This document shows positions 6,337-11,492 of a stretch of DNA of 11,492 bases, piece after piece. The stretch covers positions 1 through 11,492 of the forward strand of contig JAUXFG010000126.1 of the NCBI GenBank assembly GCA_030620115.1, in the 5' to 3' direction. The DNA comes from Candidatus Fermentibacterota bacterium. Lineage in GTDB: Bacteria; JAFGKV01. Below the pieces are notes generated by a model. It made no database searches, had not been told where the DNA came from, and worked only from the letters and a program-made list of their open reading frames with translations. Position 1 is the stretch's first letter; every line of letters begins with the position of its first letter. The translations under genes were made by a program, and so were the position numbers.

Positions 6337-6788
6337 CTGACATGTCCTCGCAGGAAGCAGCACAGAGGGAGGCTCGGGAGTTGCTCTCCTGGCGTGTTTT
6401 TCCTGCCTCCTCACATCCCCAGAAGGCCGTTCTTGTCTCGGTTGTCATTGTGCTGCTTTCCCTGGGCAGCGGCTGGTATGCAGGGAAAGCCTTGGGTGTG
6501 CTGGCGTTCTTTCTTCTTCTTGGAAGCCTATGGCCCTTTTTCATGCCTACCACATATCGTTTCACTACATGGGGTATCGAGCAGCTCAGATGGCCGACGA
6601 AACAGAAGCGACCGTGGACGTATTTTCGGCGTTTTACGGTAGACAATCGGGGCATTTTGGTCAGTCCATTTGTATCGCCGTCTCGATTGGATCCCTTCCG
6701 AGGTATGTATATCCTGACCGGCAAAGAGCGAGCGGATGTCATTGACACTATTGGGGAAATGGTGGGGGTGGATCAGGGGGAGGCATGA
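6333..6788 (+). CDS. Two-helix membrane protein with PH-like tail
   Basis: 151 residues. A polar N-terminus (1-30) precedes two hydrophobic segments (about 31-48 and 52-70), then a soluble C-terminal part. That part reads YRFTTWGIEQ, a basic linker (RWPTKQKRPWTYFRRF), TVDNRGILVSPF and PSRLDPFRGMYIL, then a short helix (KERADVIDTIGEMV). Two helices followed by short strands of the kind TTWGIE...W..FRRFTVD resemble bacterial PH-like (bPH/YcxB-type) membrane proteins; this is inference from layout. The LVSPF...SRLDPFRG stretch looks like a family signature. The ATG at 6333 overlaps the upstream stop (ATGA); a second ATG at 6342 is an alternative start. The stop overlaps the miaA start by 4 nt (ATGA at 6785). 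Confidence 0.75.
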   Translation: MTDMSSQEAAQREARELLSWRVFPASSHPQKAVLVSVVIVLLSLGSGWYAGKALGVLAFFLLLGSLWPFFMPTTYRFTTWGIEQLRWPTKQKRPWTYFRRFTVDNRGILVSPFVSPSRLDPFRGMYILTGKERADVIDTIGEMVGVDQGEA

Positions 6789-7705
6789 GCCCTCGTTTTT
6801 GGGCGTTACTCGGACCGACGGGCGTCGGCAAGACCCGCACGGCTCTTGCACTTGCCGCCTACGAGGACGTGGAGATAGTAGGCCTCGATAGTCGACAACT
6901 CTACAAACGGCTCGATATCGGCACGGCGAAGCCTAGCTCACGGGAACAGGCAGTTGTCCCGCATCACATGATCGATCTCCTTGAACCAGATCAGCGGTGG
7001 GATGCCATGGAGTACGCTCATGCGGCGAGGGGGATCATTGAGCAGGTCGCCAACCGGGGGCATGTACCCCTTGTGGTGGGCGGCACGGGCTTCTATTTCG
7101 AGGCATTGGTGGGAAACCTGAGTGAGGGGTTGCCCAAGCGAGTGGATTCGGTCAGAGCGAGCCTCGAGCGGGAGCTGGCAAGATCAGGTTCTGAACAACT
7201 CTGGGAGCAACTCAACCGAGTCGACCCTGAGACGGCGGCAAAGCTCCATCCCACAGACAAATCCAGGATCATCCGTGCACTTGAAGTGATGGAAGTAAGT
7301 GGCGTGCCGCTCTCCACATTGGGAAAGCTTCATCCACCCCAACCGTGGGGACGGCCCTCTGTGGTGGTACTGCACATGGAAGCTGTCGAGCTGAAACGGA
7401 AGATCAGGCAGCGGATCGAATCCATGATAGCAATGGGATGGATGGACGAGATTCGTGGGCTCTTGGAACACGGGTATGATCCATCATCTCCCGCTATGAG
7501 CGGTCTGGGCTATGCGGAGCTGATCAAGGCCCTCTCGGGAGAGATGAGCCTGGACGAGGCCAAAGAGAGGATCTATCATCGTACATGGCAGTACGCCAAG
7601 CGACAGATTACATGGTTCAAACGATTTCCCAAGGAGAGATGGGTCAGGGTGGATGACGGCGATCAGGCTGTGAGAGACGTGCTGGCGCTGTTTGGTTCTA
7701 TTTGA
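6785..7705 (+). CDS. miaA: tRNA dimethylallyltransferase
   Basis: 306 residues, the usual length for MiaA. The enzyme transfers a dimethylallyl group from dimethylallyl diphosphate to N6 of A37 in tRNAs that read codons starting with U; it acts in the cytosol. Visible landmarks: P-loop GPTGVGKT at 10-17, the DSRQLYKRLDIGTAKP substrate-binding segment at 35-50 with the catalytic Asp35, PHHMIDLLEP at 59-68, VVGGTGFYFEALV at 97-109 (Thr101), the helical swinging-domain segment in the middle, and near the C-terminus GLGYAELIKAL and RTWQYAKRQITWFKRF, the typical MiaA tail. It is last in a run of four overlapping genes, sharing ATGA with the membrane protein upstream. All key residues I can check are present. 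Confidence 0.97.
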   Translation: MSPRFWALLGPTGVGKTRTALALAAYEDVEIVGLDSRQLYKRLDIGTAKPSSREQAVVPHHMIDLLEPDQRWDAMEYAHAARGIIEQVANRGHVPLVVGGTGFYFEALVGNLSEGLPKRVDSVRASLERELARSGSEQLWEQLNRVDPETAAKLHPTDKSRIIRALEVMEVSGVPLSTLGKLHPPQPWGRPSVVVLHMEAVELKRKIRQRIESMIAMGWMDEIRGLLEHGYDPSSPAMSGLGYAELIKALSGEMSLDEAKERIYHRTWQYAKRQITWFKRFPKERWVRVDDGDQAVRDVLALFGSI

Positions 7706-7726
7706 GCCCTCAATGCCAGGTCCGGA

Positions 7727-7761
7727 TACCAGAACAGTAGAGAGGGGTTTCTATTCTGGTA
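7727..7761 (+). repeat. Hairpin downstream of miaA
   Basis: TACCAGAA (7727-7734) and TTCTGGTA (7754-7761) are perfectly complementary, with a possible inner TAGA/TCTA pairing after a 3-nt bulge. Its position about 20 bp after the miaA stop would suit a transcription end or an mRNA 3' stabiliser, but there is no T-run, so I do not call it a rho-independent terminator. Confidence 0.45.
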
Positions 7762-7766
7762 GCCGT

Positions 7767-7790
7767 TCATGGGTTCAGCGTTCACCGTTC
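7767..7790. repeat. GTTCA-rich stretch, second locus
   Basis: GTTCATGG, GTTCAGC, GTTCACC and GTTC follow each other, the same words as in the composite repeat region near 5064-5106, about 2.7 kb away. This shows that the repeat family is dispersed between genes. Confidence 0.6.
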
Positions 7791-7795
7791 CCGCC

Positions 7796-7816
7796 GGGCC
7801 GTAGGCCCTATGGGCC
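7796..7816. repeat. GGGCC/GGCCC alternating hairpins
   Basis: GGGCC, then GTA, then GGCCC, then TAT, then GGGCC: the middle block can pair with either flank. This lies across an in-frame ATG (7810) upstream of the barrel gene, one reason to reject that ATG as the start. Confidence 0.5.
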
Positions 7817-7863
7817 GGAGGCAGCGTTGCCCGAAGTCAGATGGGCTACGTGAGGGTTCATTG

Positions 7864-9609
7864 ATGGTCCAACCACGAATCATACTCACTGTTGCGGTGG
7901 CTCTTTCCGTGGTGTCAGCCCATGTGGGTGCTTCGGGATGGAAGGAACGACCCCGGGCATCGGGGGCATACGGCATATTGCGCCAGGATACGAGGCTCGA
8001 GTTTTCTATGTCGGGCAAGTACGCCTTGAGCAATCCATTCTTGACGGCATTGGGTTGGAGCTCTGGGGGGCAGCTCTTCAGGGCAGGGGTCTTGGATCGA
8101 GACAAGAGGAATAACAAGCTCAGTCTTTCCGCGTTTTTCCGGCCTGTACAGGAAATGAGTCTCACCGTCAGCACGAAAGGATGGCGAAGGAAAGACACCG
8201 GGGCACAGAGCTATGAACAGAGCAGGGGTGCGTCGCTGGAGGCAGCGCTTTTGACTGATTTTCCGGCAGGTCTGAAGCTCACTCAGCGGGTGGGATTGAT
8301 CAGGGATTTGGTGGCCACCGTGGGGCTGGGTGGTATTGAACATGATAATGGGGGGGTGAAGGCGGCCGGCGATGTGGAGATGACGCGATTTATTGCCGGC
8401 AGGAGCATTCGAGGCAGAATCAATCGATCCCTGGAAGATCTCCGTCTCAACGGGTCCGACGAGAGCGCTATCTCGGTCAATGTAAACGGCGCATGGCCGG
8501 AACTCGAATTGGGCCTTTTCGATCGCAGCAAACGATACCGGACAGGGTCCATTGAAGAATACCGAGGGGATCGTGGAACCCGGTTCGGGCTGGGAATGGA
8601 GATGGGGCCTCCTGGGGATAGGCAGATCTCCATGAGGTTCTCCGCCGGCTCAGCATCGACGCAGTACAGGGAAGGCACCAACCAGGATTATGCTGCTCGT
8701 GATCAAGAGGTCTCCCTTTCTCTGACTCCGCCCATCGCCCAGCGCTGGATGAGAACGAATATCAAGGCACGCCTGAGCCATCGGACCCATGATGAGGTCG
8801 GGAGAACGATATATGATCGTGAAGAAGATGGCCGGTCACTGGAAGCTCTCATGGAAACAGGCCCCCCTGATTCCCTTTACGCTTTCAGCCTGAGCCACCG
8901 GGTATCACTGGATAGGAAGTCATATACCGATCCCGTGAATTACAGTGACCATGACATTCGAGACCAGAAACTGGTAGGGAAGGTATCCCTCAGAAAGAGA
9001 GGATCGACGTGGTGGTTGAAGATGTCCCGTCGGGCCAATGACTTGGTTTACATCGATAGCCAACGCTCGGCGAATACAAGCCGAACCAATGAGTACATGG
9101 GATCTTTGGGCTATTCCATTGCCAAGGGATCGTGGCGGTGGCGCCAGAGTTACTTGATTTCGGCACGTTATGCTCGATATAGATTCCGACCCGAAGCCAA
9201 TGAATTGAGTCGCAGAGGGAGAGTGGAGAGCAATCTGTCCGGTAAGGCGGGAGATATCAATTGCGAGGTGTTTCAGAAATGGTTATGGGATGACAACGGA
9301 CCATATGACAATATCATGTTCCATCGGCAGGAGCTCACCGAGGAGGTGGAGGCTGGTGTGAGATTAGCGGTGAAGTCCGGTCCATGGCGCCTAGGGCCGG
9401 GATGGCGTGAACGATGGCGTATGATCTATGGCCCCTCGGGAAGGAGGGGTGGATCGGTTCAGCCGAGAATACGCGAGAGCTGGCTATCTCTGGATGTTGA
9501 GTGTCCGCTGGGTCCCAAAGGAAGGCTCTCCTTGGGGTCGACACTGGTAGTCAGGAGGGGCGGATCACGATACTGGCAGGCGAAGGTGAAGGTTGAGAAT
9601 ACTTGGTAA
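7864..9609 (+). CDS. Predicted outer-membrane beta-barrel protein
   Basis: 581 residues from the ATG at 7864. I prefer this start to the in-frame ATG at 7810 because GAGGG at 7852-7856 lies 7 nt before it and because it gives a clean signal peptide (VQPRIILTVAVALSVVSAHVGASG, cleavage near VSA or VGA); the extra 18 residues are arginine-rich and encoded by hairpin sequence. The mature part has almost no hydrophobic helix. It is a succession of short amphipathic strands alternating with charged loops (for example LSLSAFFRP, LTVSTKGW, INVEV-like and VSLSLTPP stretches; many Arg, Ser, Gly and aromatic residues), ending WQAKVKVENTW with an aromatic last residue as in many barrel proteins. I recognise no known porin or receptor family and no plug or POTRA domain. 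Barrel topology is inference; export is well supported. Confidence 0.75.
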   Translation: MVQPRIILTVAVALSVVSAHVGASGWKERPRASGAYGILRQDTRLEFSMSGKYALSNPFLTALGWSSGGQLFRAGVLDRDKRNNKLSLSAFFRPVQEMSLTVSTKGWRRKDTGAQSYEQSRGASLEAALLTDFPAGLKLTQRVGLIRDLVATVGLGGIEHDNGGVKAAGDVEMTRFIAGRSIRGRINRSLEDLRLNGSDESAISVNVNGAWPELELGLFDRSKRYRTGSIEEYRGDRGTRFGLGMEMGPPGDRQISMRFSAGSASTQYREGTNQDYAARDQEVSLSLTPPIAQRWMRTNIKARLSHRTHDEVGRTIYDREEDGRSLEALMETGPPDSLYAFSLSHRVSLDRKSYTDPVNYSDHDIRDQKLVGKVSLRKRGSTWWLKMSRRANDLVYIDSQRSANTSRTNEYMGSLGYSIAKGSWRWRQSYLISARYARYRFRPEANELSRRGRVESNLSGKAGDINCEVFQKWLWDDNGPYDNIMFHRQELTEEVEAGVRLAVKSGPWRLGPGWRERWRMIYGPSGRRGGSVQPRIRESWLSLDVECPLGPKGRLSLGSTLVVRRGGSRYWQAKVKVENTW

Positions 9610-9707
9610 GGGTTCGCGCAAGAATAAGCTGCATCGAGTCCCGCGTACTGCGCGGGGTTCGCAGTTCTGGCGCACAGATTCGCCGCAGAGTTGGTCTCCC
9701 CATGTAG

Positions 9708-9727
9708 GGGCACGGCATGCCGTGCCC
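9708..9727. repeat. Perfect 20-bp palindrome, GGCACGGCATGCCGTGCC core
   Basis: A perfect 20-bp palindrome centred on GCATGC and preceded by GTAGG. From memory, GTAGGGGCACGGCATGCCGTGCC-type elements occur between genes in many unrelated bacterial genomes. It could extrude as a hairpin or act as a transcript-end structure; there is no flanking T-run. Confidence 0.75.
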
Positions 9728-9769
9728 ACCGGAGGCGTAGTCCAAGCATCGCCCGAGGAGTCCGAAGGA

Positions 9770-9787
9770 GTCCGCCGGCTGGCGGAC
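9770..9787. repeat. GTCCGCC-GGCT-GGCGGAC hairpin
   Basis: A perfect 7-bp stem with a 4-nt loop, preceded by two GGAGTCCG words (9757-9764 and 9767-9774). It is not followed by a T-run. It is probably another dispersed intergenic repeat unit. Confidence 0.6.
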
Positions 9788-9833
9788 AGTAGGCGCGGAC
9801 AAATGCGACGCTCCAGCAGAAAGCTGGTGAGAG

Positions 9834-10421
9834 ATGCGGGTTAAATTTTTTCTCGTAGGTATCATTGCGTTGGGATTCTCGTGCGGTTGGTTTGACGCGC
9901 GCAACCCCGAAGCCCCTTCGGACTCAGGTGTCGAATGGCGCCAGCCTACGCAGGCGAGGTATGTGGTGGAGAATATCAGGAACACATTGGAGGGCCTCGA
10001 TCTTGGGCTCTATGCACGCTGTGCCGAGCAGGATAGTTTTGCGTTCCACGCTGATCCCGCACAAGTTGAGAACGATCCATCCCGGTACGCGGGGTGGACG
10101 TGGAGTGTGGAGGAGGAGGTCACCCGGCTCCTGTTCCAATCGATTGAGGAGCATTGGGGAGAACAAGATTCCGCCGTGGTCATTCTTCTCCAGGACGAGG
10201 ATTGGCTCGTGAGTGAGACCGATTCCGCATTGGTTCAGTACTCGTATGACGTGGTATTTCATCACGGCAGAATTGGCGTGGACAGCACTGGTGTGGGAAC
10301 CCTGCGATGGCGCATGCTGAAGAATTCTATGGACAGGCTGTGGTATCTGGCCGGTTGGTGGGATTTCGAGCAAGAAGGAGAGGGAGGATGGACTTCCCTC
10401 AAAGGTGGATTCAGGAACTAG
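9834..10421 (+). CDS. Small lipoprotein, possibly NTF2-like
   Basis: 195 residues. A short signal (MRVKFFLVGIIALGFSC) ends in a lipobox-like LGFSC with Cys17; Gly at -3 is unusual but Leu, Phe and Ser around it fit signal peptidase II. The mature part starts GWFDARNPEAP, then has a helical stretch VEWRQPTQARYVVENIRNTLEGLDLGLYARC, an aromatic SFAFHADP strand, WTWSVEEEVTRLLFQSIEE, and later strands (VVILLQDEDW, SALVQYSYDVVFHH, GVGTLRWRML, LWYLAGWWDFEQ) ending GWTSLKGGFRN. The order, helices followed by a curved sheet of aromatic strands, suggests an NTF2/SnoaL-like cone fold; this is inference. The ribosome binding site is weak (GGTGAGAG directly before the ATG). Its neighbours suggest a role in the envelope; the function is unknown. 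Confidence 0.75.
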   Translation: MRVKFFLVGIIALGFSCGWFDARNPEAPSDSGVEWRQPTQARYVVENIRNTLEGLDLGLYARCAEQDSFAFHADPAQVENDPSRYAGWTWSVEEEVTRLLFQSIEEHWGEQDSAVVILLQDEDWLVSETDSALVQYSYDVVFHHGRIGVDSTGVGTLRWRMLKNSMDRLWYLAGWWDFEQEGEGGWTSLKGGFRN

Positions 10422-10451
10422 TACTCCGTCTCGGAAGTTTTGTCCTCTGTT

Positions 10452-10479
10452 TTGGCAATTCAAAATGAGACGGTATTAG
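10452..10479 (+). promoter_or_regulatory. Possible sigma-70-like promoter before the glycosyltransferase
   Basis: TTGGCA at 10452-10457 (5 of 6 to TTGACA), a 16-nt spacer, then TATTAG at 10474-10479 (4 of 6 to TATAAT). A start would be expected near 10486, after the end of the upstream lipoprotein gene. This is a motif match only; promoter consensus in this organism is unknown. Confidence 0.25.
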
Positions 10480-10482
10480 GAG

Positions 10483-10614
10483 ATGATGAGACATCTCCGG
10501 ATTCTGCGACACGGGCGCGGGTGGGTGACATTGCTGGCTGCTGTGAAGGATGTAGAATTGCTGGAAACAGGTATAGAACCTCTGAAACACGATACTAGGC
10601 TAGAATCGAAATGA
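10483..10614 (+). CDS. Possible 43-residue ORF overlapping the glycosyltransferase start
   Basis: A short frame from ATG 10483 (second ATG at 10486) to TGA 10612-10614, whose last bases overlap the next start as ATGA. AGGAG at 10478-10482 abuts the first ATG, so spacing is poor for either start codon. The product begins MMRHLRILRHGRGWVTLLAAV and ends LKHDTRLESK, basic with a short hydrophobic middle. An in-frame stop lies directly upstream (10477-10479). The 4-nt overlap with the following gene, which lacks its own clear ribosome binding site, is the main support: translation of this ORF could feed the glycosyltransferase start. I recognise no family. It may be a leader peptide or chance. Confidence 0.3.
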   Translation: MMRHLRILRHGRGWVTLLAAVKDVELLETGIEPLKHDTRLESK

Positions 10615-11483
10615 CAAGAGAGCAAGACTATACAGTTGCAATCCCCGTGTTCAATGCCGCCACCACGTTATCCAAGGTATTGGCTGCTGCCCGGCGTTTT
10701 GAACCCAAACCTAAGGAGATCATCGTGGTGGATGATTGCTCCACTGACGGCAGCGGAGAGATCGCGCGGGAATTTCATGCGAGGGTGCTCACACACCAAG
10801 AGAGGCGAGGTCTCGCAGGTGCTCGAAATACGGCCCTGTCCGAAGTGAGGACAGAGCTCGTGCTCTGGCTTGACTCGGATTTTGTGCCCGATCAACAGGT
10901 TCCCCGGGCTTTTCTTGCTGGATTGGGGAGTGAGGATGTGGCAGGTGTGGGGGGGCGGGCCGAGGAGGCAGTGATCGTGGGCCGGGCAGATCTTTGGCGC
11001 AAGGTGCATGCTTCTCAGGATCATGGTCTGGCGCCCAAGCACAGTTCGTGGATGATCATGGGGCTCTGTGCACTACACCGGGTGGAGGTGTTGCGAGGAG
11101 TGGGTGGATTCGATGAGCGATTCAGGGGCTGTGGTGAAGATGTGGAGATGAGTCTACGTCTTAGGCGCTGCGGTTACCGATTGGTCTATCAACCCGCCGC
11201 CAGAGGGGATCATCTCCGTCACGATGATGATGCCTCGCTGATCACACGGATGGCGGAGTATATCAGGTGTACCAGCGCTGCGCTGATGCTCCATGGGAAG
11301 CGCCCCAGGCGTCACTTTTTGCCGATTCTTCTCAAACAGGCGGTACTTCATCCACTGTCTGACATGGTGGCGGGAAGGTTCGAATTGCTCCCCTTGGATT
11401 GGCAGATCAATCGCGCGCGGTGGATGGCGTTGAGGGAATTGGGGCAACTTCAGGGTTCGCGCAGGAATAACTTCACATTTTGA
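10611..11483 (+). CDS. Family 2 glycosyltransferase (GT-A fold)
   Basis: 290 residues, complete. The N-terminal GT-A domain is clear: TVAIPVFNAATTL at 8-20, IIVVDDCSTDGSG at 37-49 with the nucleotide-binding Asp pair, GLAGARNTALSE at 67-78, and the metal-binding DSD at 88-90 (LWLDSDFVPD). Further on, VGGFDERFRGCGEDVEMSLRL at 164-184 supplies the Glu-Asp pair expected at the acceptor side (GED at 175-177), and GYRLVY at 188-193 completes the family pattern. The C-terminal 80 residues are basic and amphipathic with no strong transmembrane segment, suggesting a cytosolic enzyme attached to the membrane. It should transfer a sugar from a nucleotide sugar to a lipid, glycan or protein acceptor; neither donor nor acceptor can be told. 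No good ribosome binding site precedes the ATG. Only 9 bp follow the stop in this window. Confidence 0.9.
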   Translation: MTREQDYTVAIPVFNAATTLSKVLAAARRFEPKPKEIIVVDDCSTDGSGEIAREFHARVLTHQERRGLAGARNTALSEVRTELVLWLDSDFVPDQQVPRAFLAGLGSEDVAGVGGRAEEAVIVGRADLWRKVHASQDHGLAPKHSSWMIMGLCALHRVEVLRGVGGFDERFRGCGEDVEMSLRLRRCGYRLVYQPAARGDHLRHDDDASLITRMAEYIRCTSAALMLHGKRPRRHFLPILLKQAVLHPLSDMVAGRFELLPLDWQINRARWMALRELGQLQGSRRNNFTF

Positions 11484-11492
11484 CATCCCATC

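Larger units (their letters stand above)
7706..7863. other. Repeat-rich spacer after miaA
   Basis: 158 bp between miaA and the barrel gene. From left to right it holds a hairpin with 8-bp outer arms (7727-7761), a GTTCA-rich stretch (7767-7790) like that at 5064-5106, and a GGGCC/GGCCC/GGGCC set of alternative hairpins (7796-7816). I see no promoter that I would call. Confidence 0.6.
9610..9833. other. Palindrome-rich intergenic region
   Basis: 224 bp between the barrel gene and the small lipoprotein gene. It contains a small CCCGCG/CGCGGG hairpin (9640-9656), a perfect 20-bp palindrome (9708-9727) and a 7-bp stem with a 4-nt loop (9770-9787). An open frame crosses it from inside the barrel gene but has no protein-like character. 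I see no promoter that I would call. Confidence 0.6.

Noticed and set aside
5975-6748. 257-codon minus-strand frame opposite the membrane protein genes
   Set aside because: It is long, but it overlaps two plus-strand genes with start-stop coupling and membrane segments. Its translation is rich in Arg, Pro and Ser as expected of an antisense shadow.
7810-7863. Earlier ATG giving the barrel protein 18 more residues
   Set aside because: The ATG lies in hairpin sequence, the added residues are arginine-rich, and the ATG at 7864 has a proper ribosome binding site and signal peptide.
9593-9844. 83-codon frame across the palindrome-rich spacer
   Set aside because: It begins inside the barrel gene and reads straight through palindromes; no protein-like pattern and no ribosome binding site.
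9924-10463. 179-codon minus-strand frame opposite the small lipoprotein
   Set aside because: The plus-strand frame has a lipoprotein signal and strand pattern; the antisense frame has neither.
10426-10473. CCGTCTC/GAGACGG inverted pair after the small lipoprotein gene
   Set aside because: A 7-bp stem with a 34-nt loop and no T-run is too weak to call a terminator or operator.

Overview
The window looks like a chromosomal segment of an uncultured Gram-negative bacterium. The signs are two lipoprotein signal peptides, a predicted outer-membrane beta-barrel, a fibronectin type III (FN3) repeat lipoprotein, and intergenic spaces packed with palindromic repeats of the kind I associate with FCB-type and other candidate phyla. 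That placement is inference: there is no rRNA, ribosomal protein or other marker gene beyond miaA. I saw no tRNA, rRNA, CRISPR array, transposase or phage gene.

Layout. (1) Positions 1-4600, minus strand: a gene for an exported protein with a CsgG/FlgO-like N-terminal half (3680-4600), then 156 bp, then a very long FN3-array lipoprotein (start at 3523) that runs off the left edge after 1174 codons with no stop. I translated this frame completely by hand: ten full FN3-like modules and the start of an eleventh, with modules 5-9 clearly duplicated from one another. (2) 4601-5569: a non-coding divergent region. It holds a likely 3' remnant of a lost minus-strand gene (4958-5077) and a roughly 370-bp composite inverted repeat (5087-5460) whose two arms carry the same four motifs in the same order. 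(3) 5570-7705, plus strand: four overlapping genes, namely a TIGR04138/Minf_1886-like small protein, a four-helix membrane protein, a two-helix membrane protein with a PH-like tail, and miaA. (4) 7706-7863: spacer with hairpins and another GTTCA-rich stretch. (5) 7864-9609: a 581-residue exported protein, probably an outer-membrane barrel. (6) 9610-9833: spacer with several palindromes. (7) 9834-10421: a small lipoprotein, probably NTF2-like. (8) 10422-11483: a spacer with a possible 43-codon ORF overlapping the start of a family 2 glycosyltransferase.

How the genes fit together. The 5570-7705 genes overlap by 4-16 bp and are almost certainly co-transcribed and translationally coupled. MiaA modifies tRNA at A37; the other three have no defined function. 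The remaining genes mostly concern the envelope: surface or periplasmic FN3 lipoprotein, CsgG-like protein, barrel, small lipoprotein and a sugar transferase. They are separated by repeat-rich spacers, so each is probably its own transcription unit. The least ordinary material is the FN3 array, the composite inverted repeat with the gene remnant at its edge, and the two uncharacterised membrane proteins coupled to miaA.
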